64,000 nucleotides of DNA from Dyella acidisoli. GTDB lineage: Bacteria; Pseudomonadota; Gammaproteobacteria; Xanthomonadales; Rhodanobacteraceae. The notes beneath the pieces are model-generated. The model searched no databases. It was given only the letters and a program-made list of their open reading frames with translations, and had not been told where the DNA came from. The position numbers were made by a program, and so were the translations under genes. Positions 53,237-62,000 of the stretch are shown here, one piece after another (positions within the stretch are counted from its first letter, which is position 1; each line of letters starts with the position of its first letter). The DNA lies in the NCBI RefSeq assembly GCF_030160295.1, contig NZ_BSOB01000004.1:1-64000 (forward strand), read 5' to 3'.

Positions 53237-54259
53237 TCAGGTCCCCGTCGACAGCAACCGCGCCCGGTACTTGCTCGGCGACTCTCCCGTCCACCGACGA
53301 AACGCACGCGTAAGATTGGCCGGATCCGCGTAACCCATACGCACCGCGATTTCATCCATGCGCAACACCGGATTCAACACGTCGCGCAGCACGGCATCCT
53401 TGCGCGCATCGTCAACCAGGCCGCGAAAATTCAGACCCAGGCGTTGCAGTTTGCGCTTGAGCGTGCGGCTGGACATGCACAGCATCTTGGCGGATTCCTC
53501 GATACCTGGATAACCGCTGCGTTCGTGGCTTTGCAGGAGATCCATCACGCGCACCACCAGATCGTCCGAGCGGCGCAGACGCGCACGCTCGCGTTCGCAT
53601 TGCGCTTTGATGTAGCGCAAGGTCGAACCGTTGGCGTTGGTCAGCGGAGTATCCAGGTCCGCAACGGGGAAACGGATCAGGCTGAGATTAGTTTCGAAGC
53701 GCGTCGCCACCACGCGCTTGCGATAGCGCGCGTAGTGCAAGGGTTCCAGACCGCGGTGCCAGATTTCCATGCCGGGCAGCAGGCGTTGCGACAGTTGCTC
53801 GCACAGACGCGTGGTCATGGTCATCAGGCGATCGACGGCGCAGAAGCGCATCGGTGCGCGCGGTGCAAGATCATGGACGATGAGTTCGGCGAAGCCGTCA
53901 CGTTCAATCAAGCGCAGGTTGAACGTGGTGGTGCGCAGATCCAGGAAGTTCGTCCACAGTTCGAGTGCATCGCGCAGCGTGGCGCAGCTCATCAGCCCAT
54001 AGCCCAACATGCCGTGCCAGGTGACCGTGCTGTGCAAGCCGATCTGGTAGCCGATGCCGGGATCGTTGGTCAGGCGTACGGCGTTGGTCAGCAACAGCGC
54101 GTCCTGGTGCGTGGTCAGGCGGCCGCCGTCTTCCAGTTGCTCGTCGCGAATGCCGGTGCCGGCCAGCGCCTGCTCGTGGGAAATGCCCTTCTGCTCCAGC
54201 AATTGAAGTAAAGCCACAGCGTATTCCACGTGGACATCGTCTTTGTACAACTTGTGCAT
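53237..54259 (-). CDS. AraC-family regulator with arabinose-binding-like N-terminal domain
   Basis: A 340-residue regulator. The N-terminal two thirds resemble the ArgR/OruR-type ligand domain of the AraC group (YAVALLQLLEQKGISHEQALAG, YQIGLHSTVTWHGMLGYGLM). The C-terminal AraC DNA-binding domain has both helix-turn-helix units (IEESAKMLCMSSRTLKRKLQ and MDEIAVRMGYADPANLTRAF). I chose the ATG at 54259 with GGGGTAGAGGT just upstream over an upstream TTG. It may respond to a small metabolite; target genes are unknown. It runs opposite to the receptor and its likely targets are not obvious from the context. Confidence 0.9.
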   Translation of the reverse strand: MHKLYKDDVHVEYAVALLQLLEQKGISHEQALAGTGIRDEQLEDGGRLTTHQDALLLTNAVRLTNDPGIGYQIGLHSTVTWHGMLGYGLMSCATLRDALELWTNFLDLRTTTFNLRLIERDGFAELIVHDLAPRAPMRFCAVDRLMTMTTRLCEQLSQRLLPGMEIWHRGLEPLHYARYRKRVVATRFETNLSLIRFPVADLDTPLTNANGSTLRYIKAQCERERARLRRSDDLVVRVMDLLQSHERSGYPGIEESAKMLCMSSRTLKRKLQRLGLNFRGLVDDARKDAVLRDVLNPVLRMDEIAVRMGYADPANLTRAFRRWTGESPSKYRARLLSTGT

Positions 54260-54326
54260 ACCTCTACCCCACAAAAGTGCAATCGCGTTTGAGTCTTAGC
54301 GGTGGCGTCCATGCAAGAGCCTGTGA

Positions 54327-54728
54327 TCAGGCTCTAAGGCGCGCTCGCGCCCAATCGAGCGTGGCGTGCATCCATACGCCACAGGTATCCAGTTCGCGCA
54401 GTAGCCGGCCGGCCTCGCCCGCAACGACCAGTTCGTCGGCGGTCTTGCTGCCGCACTGTTCGATCGGTGCGTTGAAGTACCAGTCGATGGCCTGGTTCAA
54501 ATCGCGTCGTTGCAGCTGCGCCGCGTCCAGCACGCTGAGCAACTCGTCCGCGAACTGCTCCCACGACACGCGCACGCCGCGGCGAAGCCAGCGACGGCGC
54601 AAGGCGGTTTCGGTCATGCCGAGGCAACCGGCCAGCCGCATGCACGACACGGCGCCGGTGGCCGGGTCATAGATGTCGGCCAGGAACTGCAGAAATTCGG
54701 TGGCCAGCTTGCGTTTGCCTGTTGCCAT
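54327..54728 (-). CDS. DUF2384 (MbcA/ParS/Xre antitoxin-like) protein without visible toxin partner
   Basis: A 133-residue soluble protein. The first half has a helix-turn-helix-like stretch (RLAGCLGMTETALRRRWLRR), and the C-terminal half reads AIDWYFNAPIEQCGSKTADEL, then VVAGEAGRLLRELDTC, like the toxin-binding DUF2384 domain of ParS/MbcA/Xre antitoxins. No RES-domain toxin is adjacent, and the next gene is a sensor kinase in the opposite direction, so it may be an orphan repressor or adaptor. The ATG at 54728 is chosen as the first with full similarity; a start 12 codons earlier is possible. A perfect 8-bp hairpin (54316-54335) overlaps the stop codon. Confidence 0.5.
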   Translation of the reverse strand: MATGKRKLATEFLQFLADIYDPATGAVSCMRLAGCLGMTETALRRRWLRRGVRVSWEQFADELLSVLDAAQLQRRDLNQAIDWYFNAPIEQCGSKTADELVVAGEAGRLLRELDTCGVWMHATLDWARARLRA

Positions 54729-54897
54729 GAGCGCTTGTCCGTCGGCGCCCTGGTGGTGCCGCATGAGGCCACCTTGGAGCAGGACTGTGCAGGAAATTTG
54801 GAGATTCCGTGGAATCGCGCGGTTGCGCTTGCAACTGTCCGGACAACCCGCCTTAATTCCAAAAGGGACACCCACATCACAATTTCTTGCCGACACC

Positions 54898-56439
54898 ATG
54901 CGACCTGGCCTGACCGCCAAGCTTTTCCTCGCGATGCTCGCCGTCGCCGTATTTGCCGTAGTGGCGATGGGCGTTGCTGCGCGCCTCAGTTTCAACCGCG
55001 GATTTCTTGGCTACCTCTCCGAGCAGGAAACCGAGCGCATGCAAAGCGTGGCGTCTTCGCTCGGTACCGCTTATCGCAAACATGGCAGCTGGGATTTCCT
55101 GCGCAACAATCCGCGCGCCTGGATGGAGGTGATGCGGCAAGGCCATTTCGCCGGCATGCCGGCACCGCGAAATCTCGTTGACCTGGGACCGCCCGATCAA
55201 CAGCCGCCTGATGCGCCGGATGGCCAGCCTCCACCCGATCAATCACCGCCGGGCGGACCGCCGCCGGGTCAAGGCGATCATCCGCCGCAAGGACCGCCGC
55301 CCGCTTTGGATCGCATGCACGGGCCGGCGTCGGTTTCGGAGCTCACCGGTACCGACTTCCGGTTTGCCTTGCTGGATGAGCAGAACCAGATCTTGTTCGG
55401 TAACCCTTCCGCAGTCACCGCCACGCACGCGTTGAAGCAGGCGATCGTGGTGAATGGGCGCACCGTTGGCTGGTTGACGATGCTGCCCTTGCGCGACGTC
55501 ACCGAAACCGGTGATCTGCGTTTTGAGCAGGGACAGTACCGGGCTAGCTGGGTCATTGGCGCCATCGCGCTGTTGGTCGCTGCGTTATTGGCGGTATGGC
55601 TGGCGCGTACCCTGCTCACGCCAGTGCATCGCATTGCCAAAGCCACGCATTCGCTAGCCAAGGGTGATTACGCAGCACGCGTGGAAACGCATTCGCGGGA
55701 CGAGCTGGGCCAGCTTGCGCGGGACTTCAATCAACTCGCGGTGGTGCTGGAGAAGAACGAGCGCACGCGCCGCCAATTCGTTGCCGACGTATCGCACGAA
55801 CTGCGCACGCCGTTGGCGATCATCCGCGGCGAACTCGAAGCGCTGGAAGATGGCATACGCCGCTTCGACAAGGACGCCATCGGGTCGCTGCAGAGCGAGG
55901 TGGCTCTTCTCAGCAAGCTGATCGACGATCTCTATCAACTCTCGCTCGCCGATGTGGGCACCATGATCTACCGCAAGGTGGAGGTGGATCTGCGCAAGCT
56001 GCTGGAGAGCGTGGCCGACACGTTCCGCGATCGTTTCCGCCGTGCGGAGATCGATCTGCAACTGAGCTTGCCCTCCTCGCCCGTGCTGGTGACGGCGGAT
56101 GAAGGACGCCTGCAGCAGCTGTTCGTCAACCTGTTCGAAAACAGCGCGCGCTATACGGATGCGGGCGGTGTGTTGCGCGTCAGCTGCCGGATGATGGCCG
56201 ACAGCGCCGTGGTCGATCTGATGGATTCCGCGCCGGGCGTGGAAATGGCCAACCTGCCACGCCTGTTCGAACGCTTTTATCGCAGGGAAGCTTCACGCAA
56301 TCGCGCCAGCGGCGGCGCGGGGTTGGGATTGGCGATTTCGCGCGCCATCGTCGAAGCGCATGGCGGTACGATCGATGCGCATCCCTCACCGCTTGGCGGC
56401 TTGTGGCTGACGGTGCGACTGCCGTTGGAGAATGCGTGA
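54898..56439 (+). CDS. Sensor histidine kinase (BaeS-like) with proline-rich periplasmic loop
   Basis: A 513-residue two-TM sensor kinase. The first TM segment spans about residues 7-29; a periplasmic region of some 190 residues follows, including a Pro/Gly/Gln-rich stretch (about 98-138) encoded by DNA rich in CCGCCG; the second TM is near residues 215-238; then come HAMP, HisKA with His300 ([19 protein letters not shown]), and HATPase with [10 protein letters not shown] and [19 protein letters not shown]. The start ATG at 54898 was chosen because it begins directly before the first TM; no strong ribosome site is seen. The response regulator gene follows two bases past the stop. BaeS-type kinases respond to envelope stress, which is only a guess here. 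Confidence 0.9.
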   Translation: MRPGLTAKLFLAMLAVAVFAVVAMGVAARLSFNRGFLGYLSEQETERMQSVASSLGTAYRKHGSWDFLRNNPRAWMEVMRQGHFAGMPAPRNLVDLGPPDQQPPDAPDGQPPPDQSPPGGPPPGQGDHPPQGPPPALDRMHGPASVSELTGTDFRFALLDEQNQILFGNPSAVTATHALKQAIVVNGRTVGWLTMLPLRDVTETGDLRFEQGQYRASWVIGAIALLVAALLAVWLARTLLTPVHRIAKATHSLAKGDYAARVETHSRDELGQLARDFNQLAVVLEKNERTRRQFVADVSHELRTPLAIIRGELEALEDGIRRFDKDAIGSLQSEVALLSKLIDDLYQLSLADVGTMIYRKVEVDLRKLLESVADTFRDRFRRAEIDLQLSLPSSPVLVTADEGRLQQLFVNLFENSARYTDAGGVLRVSCRMMADSAVVDLMDSAPGVEMANLPRLFERFYRREASRNRASGGAGLGLAISRAIVEAHGGTIDAHPSPLGGLWLTVRLPLENA

Positions 56440-56440
56440 C

Positions 56441-57133
56441 ATGGAGACCACACCGCAGGCACTCGCACGCATCCTGATTGTGGAAGACGAACCAAAGCTC
56501 GCCGCATTGGTAGGCGATTACCTGCGCTCCAGCGGTTACGAATCGAGTTGGGTAGCCGATGGCCGCGAAGCCGTCCCCGCCGTCAAGGCGAGTCAGCCCG
56601 ATCTGGTGCTGCTCGACTTGATGCTGCCCGGACGCGACGGCCTGGATATCTGCCGCGAACTGCGCAGTTTCAGCGACGTGCCCATCATCATGCTCACCGC
56701 ACGCGTGGAAGAGATCGACCGTTTGCTGGGCCTGGAACTGGGCGCAGACGATTACATCTGCAAGCCATTCAGTCCGCGCGAAGTGGTCGCGCGCGTCAAG
56801 GCGATTTTGCGACGTGCGCGTGCTAGCGGCGAGCAAAGCAGCAGCATTGCTCTGCGCATTGACGAAGCTACGCACAGCGCCATGTTTCATGGCACGCCGC
56901 TGGATTTGACGCCGGTGGAATTCCGCCTGCTGAAAACACTGGCCGCCAATCCGGGACGCGTGTTCTCGCGCGATCACCTGCTGGACAACCTGTACCTCGA
57001 CCATCGCGTGGTCACCGACCGTACCGTCGACAGCCACATCAAGAACCTGCGTCGCAAATTGGAGCAGGCCGCTCCCGGACAGGATCCGATCCGCTCGATC
57101 TATGGAGTAGGCTACAAGCTGGAAATCGAGTGA
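56441..57133 (+). CDS. OmpR/PhoB-family response regulator (BaeR-like)
   Basis: A 230-residue response regulator with receiver ([18 protein letters not shown]; phospho-acceptor in [13 protein letters not shown]; conserved Lys in [10 protein letters not shown]) and a winged-helix effector domain ([39 protein letters not shown]). The ATG at 56441 lies just after the kinase stop; an in-frame ATG nine bases earlier would overlap the kinase. It is the partner of the upstream BaeS-like kinase and probably controls the two genes after it. Confidence 0.93.
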   Translation: METTPQALARILIVEDEPKLAALVGDYLRSSGYESSWVADGREAVPAVKASQPDLVLLDLMLPGRDGLDICRELRSFSDVPIIMLTARVEEIDRLLGLELGADDYICKPFSPREVVARVKAILRRARASGEQSSSIALRIDEATHSAMFHGTPLDLTPVEFRLLKTLAANPGRVFSRDHLLDNLYLDHRVVTDRTVDSHIKNLRRKLEQAAPGQDPIRSIYGVGYKLEIE

Positions 57134-57169
57134 CGATTGTGCAGTCCGCGCACTTACGAGGTGTACGCC

Positions 57170-58756
57170 ATGCGCAGCGATGTTCTGATCAGCGGAGCAG
57201 GTCCGACGGGTTTGGTGCTCGCACTGTGGCTGACCAAACTGGGCGTCAACGTCCACATCATCGATAAAACATCCGCAGCGGGTACTACATCCCGCGCGCT
57301 AGCCGTGCAGGCACGCACGCTCGAGCTTTACCGCCAGCTCGACCTGGCCGATGCGGTCGTCGCGCAAGGCCATAAGGTGCCTGCGGTGAATCTGTGGGTT
57401 AAGGGCGAAAAGAAGGCACAGATACAGTTCGGATCGCTCGGTTCGGATCTCACGCCGTTTCCGTTCCTGCATATTTTTCAGCAAGACCAGCACGAGTGTC
57501 TGCTGATCGAACGACTTGAAGAGATGGGCGTGTCGGTGCAACGACAGACCGAGCTGCTCGGCTTCGTCGACGAAGGCGAACGCGTGGTCGCACGCCTGCG
57601 CGGTCCTGACGGCATCGAGCAGAATTGGGAAGCGCGTTACCTCGCCGGCTGCGATGGGGCACGTTCGCTGGTGCGCGAAACCATCGGCACCGGTTTTCCG
57701 GGTGGTACGTACAAGCAAGTGTTCTACGTGGCTGACGTGGAAGCTACCGGTCCGTCGTTGAATGGGCAGTTGCACGTCGATCTGGACGAGGCGGATTTCC
57801 TGGCCGTATTTCCGCTCGCCGGCGAAGGTCGAGCGCGCCTGATCGGCACGGTGCGTGACGAGCGTGCTGAGCATCCCGAAACGTTGCGCTTCGAGGATGT
57901 CAGCGGACGCGCGATGACACGTTTGAAGGTCGAGGTGAAGCAGGTGCATTGGTTTTCCACCTACCGCGTGCATCACCGTGTAACCGAACACTTCCGCAAG
58001 GGCCGAGCGTTTGTGTTGGGCGATGCCGCGCACATCCACAGTCCTGCCGGCGGCCAGGGCATGAACACCGGCATCGGCGATGCCATCAATCTGGCCTGGA
58101 AGCTCGCTGCCGTTTTGGACGGATACGCGCCCGACCGTCTGCTCGACAGCTACGAAGCAGAGCGCATCGGTTTTGCGCATCGCTTGGTCGCTACGACGGA
58201 TCGCGTTTTCACTTTCGTTACCGCCGAAGGCCGTGTCGCCGATCTCGTGCGTACGCGGCTCGCGCCTGCACTGATTCCGGCCTTCTTCCATTTCGAAGGT
58301 GTTCGCGAATTCCTGTTCCGCACCGTGTCGCAGATCACCTTGAATTATCGCGGATGCCCCTTGAGCGAAGGTGTGGCAGGTGATGTTTATGGCGGGGATC
58401 GCCTGCCATGGGCGACCGCCGCGGGAAGCGACAATTTTTCGAGTCTCACGGCCATGACCTGGCAGGTGCACGTGTACGGTAGCGCGAGCGACGCACTACG
58501 CCAGTGGTGCGCGGATCACGCCATGCCGCTGCACGTCTTCGATTGGCAACCACAGCACGAAGCCACAGGTTTTGCGCGCAACGCACTTTACTTGATCCGT
58601 CCGGATACCTATGTTGCTCTGGCGGATACCTCTGGCAGGCCCGAGGCTTTAGACACCTATTTTACTTCCCAAGGCATTAGGCTCCCGATGGCGCGCGCGA
58701 TGTCCACCGCTCAATGTGATATCGCTGCGCATCCGAGGGAAATCCATGAATCCTGA
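57170..58756 (+). CDS. FAD-dependent monooxygenase (PheA/TfdB-like)
   Basis: A 528-residue flavoprotein aromatic hydroxylase-type protein. The FAD-binding GAGPTGLVLAL, the DG motif of the NADPH/FAD region (GCDGARSLVRETIG), and the GD motif with downstream GDAAHIHSPAGGQGMN are conserved, so binding and catalysis look possible. The last ~100 residues resemble the thioredoxin-like C-terminal domain of phenol hydroxylases. I chose the ATG at 57170 with GAGGTG upstream. It lies 36 bp after the response regulator and overlaps the next gene by 11 bp, so it is likely a target of the two-component system. The substrate is an unknown aromatic compound; antibiotic-modifying members of the family also exist. 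Confidence 0.88.
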   Translation: MRSDVLISGAGPTGLVLALWLTKLGVNVHIIDKTSAAGTTSRALAVQARTLELYRQLDLADAVVAQGHKVPAVNLWVKGEKKAQIQFGSLGSDLTPFPFLHIFQQDQHECLLIERLEEMGVSVQRQTELLGFVDEGERVVARLRGPDGIEQNWEARYLAGCDGARSLVRETIGTGFPGGTYKQVFYVADVEATGPSLNGQLHVDLDEADFLAVFPLAGEGRARLIGTVRDERAEHPETLRFEDVSGRAMTRLKVEVKQVHWFSTYRVHHRVTEHFRKGRAFVLGDAAHIHSPAGGQGMNTGIGDAINLAWKLAAVLDGYAPDRLLDSYEAERIGFAHRLVATTDRVFTFVTAEGRVADLVRTRLAPALIPAFFHFEGVREFLFRTVSQITLNYRGCPLSEGVAGDVYGGDRLPWATAAGSDNFSSLTAMTWQVHVYGSASDALRQWCADHAMPLHVFDWQPQHEATGFARNALYLIRPDTYVALADTSGRPEALDTYFTSQGIRLPMARAMSTAQCDIAAHPREIHES

Positions 58757-59297
58757 AGAATCCATGCGCACCAAGGGGTCCGCATCGGCCCACGACGATG
58801 CCGTGGGCGCTTATAGCAAGGTTGCGGCCATCATGGCCGCCGTCGTCGGCTGGGCGGTCGGCATATACGCGGGTTTCAATCTGCTGGTGCCGCTGGTCGC
58901 TACTGCGATTGTGTGGCTGGTGAGCAGGAAACTTCTGAGCAAACCGAAGCAGGCCGTCGTCGCACCGTTCTGCGTACAGGCCGGACATCTGGTGTGGTTC
59001 GTGGTGTTGACGGCGAAGGGCCACGAGGTGATCAATCCGAACCTGATCGACATTGCCTGGCTGACGATCGGATTGACGTGGCTGTGGTTGAAGCCGGGCA
59101 AGCTTGCGTTATGCGTGCTGGCTGTCTACCAGCTGCTCACACTGCCCTACAACCTGCTGCAGTTTTCCGAGACGGATTTTGGTAGCGCGGCGAACAAGAT
59201 GTTGGTGGTGCATGTGGTTTGGCGCGTGCTGGCGTTGTTCTATATGGGCAGGTTGTATTACCGCATGAGCAAGCCAAAGAAGAATGTAAAGCGTTGA
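58746..59297 (+). CDS. Hypothetical integral membrane protein
   Basis: A 183-residue protein with about five hydrophobic segments (from AAIMAAVVGWAVGIYAG near residue 27 to VVWRVLALFYMGRLYY near 155). No signal motif or known family was recognised. It starts 11 bp before the stop of the monooxygenase gene, so the two are translationally coupled; GAGGGAA precedes the ATG. It might serve as a membrane partner or transporter for a product of that enzyme, but that rests on position alone. Confidence 0.7.
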   Translation: MNPEESMRTKGSASAHDDAVGAYSKVAAIMAAVVGWAVGIYAGFNLLVPLVATAIVWLVSRKLLSKPKQAVVAPFCVQAGHLVWFVVLTAKGHEVINPNLIDIAWLTIGLTWLWLKPGKLALCVLAVYQLLTLPYNLLQFSETDFGSAANKMLVVHVVWRVLALFYMGRLYYRMSKPKKNVKR

Positions 59298-59301
59298 CTC
59301 C

Positions 59302-59345
59302 GTAGGTTGGTATTTGTACCCCGGTAATCGTGCTGCGTCACGACA
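59302..59345. repeat. Decayed half of a GTAG-headed REP (family A)
   Basis: GTAGGTTGGTATTTGTACCC keeps the GTAGGTTGG head and an ACCCC arm but no clear inverted partner. It lies directly after the membrane protein gene and just before a family B repeat. Confidence 0.45.
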
Positions 59346-59366
59346 CCCGCCATGATGAAAGTCACT

Positions 59367-59460
59367 TCACGGCCGTCATTCCCGCGAAAGCGGGAATCCA
59401 TCTTGCTCTGATGTACCGTTGAAAATGGATTCCCGCTTTCGCGGGAATGACGGCCGTGAG
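59367..59460. repeat. ATTCCCGCG inverted repeat pair (family B, copy 2)
   Basis: Arms 59367-59402 and 59425-59460 are inverted copies of each other, each a GTCATTCCCGCG/CGCGGGAATGAC hairpin with GAAAG in the loop. The spacer again starts with CTTGCTCTGATGT, as in copy 1 at 49157, so the spacer moved with the arms. The rest of the 59298-59628 gap is without a supported gene. Confidence 0.85.
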
Positions 59461-59628
59461 GCATGGTCGCATCGCAAATTGATCGGCAAACACGCATATA
59501 GCCGTTTTTTCTTCCGCTGCATCCTTGCAACCATTTAGCGCGTCGCCGCATCCCTTCTCTTGTTGAACATGCACTGGCTGCCTTTTGGCTTGCGGCCGGG
59601 GCTCGGTTTGCCCAACGGAGAGATCATC

Positions 59629-59994
59629 ATGCGCTACGCACTATGCGTCGTGGCGGGGCTGCTTGCGTCCTGCTCAACCATGGATCCACCGCGACACTAT
59701 GTGGATTTCGTCAATGACAGCCCGGATTCCGTCGTTTCACTGAGCGTGGCGGCACCAGGCAGTACGAACTGGCAGGCGCTGCACCTCCATGGCACTTTCA
59801 ACGGCGGACCTCTTGAAGGTGGATACGTCGGCGACGCTAACGTTGCCCTGCCTGATGGACAGGGCTGCACATATGACGTGCTGGTCGAATTCGCGCATCA
59901 GAAAGCTCTGCTGATCAGCGCGTTGAACGTTTGCAAGGTTCAACGGCTACACATTGGCCACGCGTGGCAGCAGGCAAATCTGCATACGATTTGA
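59629..59994 (+). CDS. Small lipoprotein of unknown function
   Basis: A 121-residue protein with a lipoprotein signal: MRYALCVVAGLLASC has the lipobox LLASC. The mature part (STMDPPRHYVDFVNDSPDSV) is short and contains two Cys (GCTYDV and NVCKVQ) that may be bonded. No family recognised; the fold could be an immunoglobulin-like sandwich. ACGGAGAGATC precedes the ATG, chosen over an upstream ATG at 59560. It converges with the beta-lactamase gene, whose end lies one base further on. Confidence 0.7.
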   Translation: MRYALCVVAGLLASCSTMDPPRHYVDFVNDSPDSVVSLSVAAPGSTNWQALHLHGTFNGGPLEGGYVGDANVALPDGQGCTYDVLVEFAHQKALLISALNVCKVQRLHIGHAWQQANLHTI

Positions 59995-59995
59995 T

Positions 59996-60862
59996 TTACA
60001 TCGCCGCGATGATGCGTCCGGTTGCTGCCAATACGACAGCACGTCCATCGCTATCCTTCGCCGGATTTTCGTAATAGGCCGCAACAAGCAGTGGTTTGCG
60101 ATCGGGCGGCCAGATGATGGCGACGTCGTTGTTCTGCATTACGCCGCTGCCGGTTTTCTCGCCGACCCGCCAGTCGGCGGGCAATCCCGCGCGCACCAGT
60201 TTTTTTCCGGTCGTCGTGCCGAGCATCCACGTCGTCAGTTGCTTGCGCGAGGCTTCGGATAAGACGTTGCTCAACATCAGTTTCTGCAGGTTCGCCAGCA
60301 TCGCGCTAGGCGTGGTGGTATCGCTGACGTGGTCGGGGGTGGGACGGTTGAGTTCCGGTTCGATGCGGTCAAGTCGCGTGATGGGATCGCCTAACTGTCG
60401 TGCGAAATCCGTTACCACGGAAGGGCCGCCCAGATGCGCCAGCAACACGTTTGCCGCGGTGTTGTCACTCAGCGAAACGGCGGCCCCGCACAGTTCGGCG
60501 ATCGTCATCCCAGGCGGGCCAACGTGCTGGCTGGTGATGGGTGCGTATTCGAGCAGCGCGTCTTTATTAAAGACCAGGCGGCGATCCAGCTGCTCCTTGC
60601 CATGATCGACACGCGACAGCACTGCTGACGCAAGCAGCATCTTGAAGGTGCTGCACATGAGAAAGCGTTCGTCCGCGCGACGCCCTGCGCGATCGCCGCT
60701 TCCGGTATCCAGGATCGCTACGCCCAGCCGTCCACCGTATTGGCGTTCCAACGCTGCCAACTGCGCGTTGATGTCTTTCGTATCCGCTAATGACAGCGAA
60801 GGACGGAGACCAAGCGCGACCGCGCCCACTGCGATGCCCTTGAGCACACTACGACGATCCAT
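59996..60862 (-). CDS. Class A beta-lactamase with Tat-like signal
   Basis: A 288-residue serine beta-lactamase. All class A motifs are in order: STFK (active-site Ser and Lys), SDN, EPELN (with the deacylating Glu) and KTGSG. Typical phrases such as LSDNTAANVLLAHLGG and WRVGEKTG fit well. The start at 60862 (MDRRSVLKG) is strongly favoured, as GGAGGTAA lies 9 nt upstream; a frame open to 60898 adds 12 residues that lack such a site. The leader has an RR pair followed by a hydrophobic Ala/Gly/Leu core, which could use Tat. It is probably a chromosomal enzyme of the environmental Xanthomonadales type; spectrum cannot be told from sequence. No AmpR-like regulator is adjacent. Confidence 0.93.
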   Translation of the reverse strand: MDRRSVLKGIAVGAVALGLRPSLSLADTKDINAQLAALERQYGGRLGVAILDTGSGDRAGRRADERFLMCSTFKMLLASAVLSRVDHGKEQLDRRLVFNKDALLEYAPITSQHVGPPGMTIAELCGAAVSLSDNTAANVLLAHLGGPSVVTDFARQLGDPITRLDRIEPELNRPTPDHVSDTTTPSAMLANLQKLMLSNVLSEASRKQLTTWMLGTTTGKKLVRAGLPADWRVGEKTGSGVMQNNDVAIIWPPDRKPLLVAAYYENPAKDSDGRAVVLAATGRIIAAM

Positions 60863-61052
60863 GCTGCGTTTACCTCCGAAACCGTGTGGGGTGCTCATGC
60901 TAGCTGTGTTGCAGGTACTCCTGCTGTCGAAGTTGGGGCGAAATCAAGACAGCCATGCTGCGCATTGGCTTGCCGGAAGTGCGTGCGATTGGCTCTTGTA
61001 CCTCCGCCGCTCGCCGTTTGAATGAGCGTATCCATTACTGCGGGAGGCTTGC

Positions 61053-61880
61053 ATGCGCATCGCTGACATCGGTCGTTGGTTGTTTGCACTGGCGTTCGTA
61101 ACACTGGGTTTGCTGAGTGTGTTTTCGCGTGATTTTGCTTCGGTATGGCAACCGGTGCCCGACGGTGTGCCAGGGCGGGCGTTCCTTGCGTTGATGTCCG
61201 GCGCCGTGATGGTGGTGGGCGGCGCGGGATTGCTGCTGCGGCGCATGCTGGTGCCGGCCTCGTTCGTGATGATGGTGTATACGCTGCTGTGGCTGCTGGC
61301 GCTGCATGTGCCCCGCGTGATCATGGGACCGTGGCATGAGATCACGTGGGGTGGCTGCGCGGAAATCATCACGTTAGTCGCCGCGAGCTGGGTGCTGTAC
61401 GCAAGCGCGGCAACACCGGATGACAAACCTTACTTCGCTGCGCTCAGCGGCGCACATGCGGTGCGTGTCGCGCGCATTGCGTTCGCCGTCGCGCTGCCCT
61501 TGATCGGGCTGGAGCATCTGATCTACGCCAAGGAAACCGCCGACATGGTGCCTGGCTGGCTGCCTTATCACACGGGCTGGGCGTGTCTGACCGGTGTCGC
61601 GCACATCGCCGCGGGATTGGCGATTGCGCTGAACGTGTTACCCCGACTGGCGGCCACGCTTGAAGCATGGATGATGGGTGCCTTCACTGTATTCGTGTGG
61701 ATTCCCATGGTGATGGCTACGCCATCGCAGCGGTTTGCGTGGACAGGTTTGGCGATTTCCACGGTGATTACGGCGGCGGGGTGGATCGTTGCGGCGTCGT
61801 ATCGGGAAGTGCAGTGGCTTTCTTTCAGCCGGTCGCGCAATCAAGCGTTTAGTCCCCTCTCCCCTCCGGGGAGAGGGTAG
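61053..61880 (+). CDS. DoxX-like integral membrane protein, stop inside repeat
   Basis: A 275-residue protein with about seven or eight hydrophobic segments (WLFALAFVTLGLLSVFS; AFLALMSGAVMVVGGAGLLL; FVMMVYTLLWLLAL and so on). Sequence resembles DoxX/DUF417-like membrane proteins in length and in charged loops, but no catalytic motif is visible. The last ten residues (SPLSPPGRG) and the stop are encoded by a family C repeat, which suggests the original C-terminus was lost to or altered by that insertion. The gene starts 190 bp from the beta-lactamase start, divergently. Confidence 0.65.
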   Translation: MRIADIGRWLFALAFVTLGLLSVFSRDFASVWQPVPDGVPGRAFLALMSGAVMVVGGAGLLLRRMLVPASFVMMVYTLLWLLALHVPRVIMGPWHEITWGGCAEIITLVAASWVLYASAATPDDKPYFAALSGAHAVRVARIAFAVALPLIGLEHLIYAKETADMVPGWLPYHTGWACLTGVAHIAAGLAIALNVLPRLAATLEAWMMGAFTVFVWIPMVMATPSQRFAWTGLAISTVITAAGWIVAASYREVQWLSFSRSRNQAFSPLSPPGRG

Positions 61881-61990
61881 GGTGAGGGGATAATCTTGCG
61901 GTGTGGGTGAAATCGGAGCGAGGCTCTTAATGAAGCTTGAGGCAAGCCTTGACCCCTCACCCCAACCCTCTCCCCGGAGGGGAGAGGGAG
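61854..61990. repeat. CCCTCTCCCC inverted repeat pair (family C)
   Basis: Units 61854-61890 and 61952-61990 face each other with about 60 bp between. The left unit encodes the last residues and stop of the DoxX-like gene, and the right unit ends 11 bp before the end of the dps gene on the other strand. Confidence 0.8.
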
Positions 61991-62000
61991 CAAAAGAGCT

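Noticed and set aside
53132-54211. 359-codon plus-strand frame opposite the AraC-family gene
   Set aside because: It begins within a repeat and is the shadow of the AraC gene, which has both helix-turn-helix units on the minus strand.
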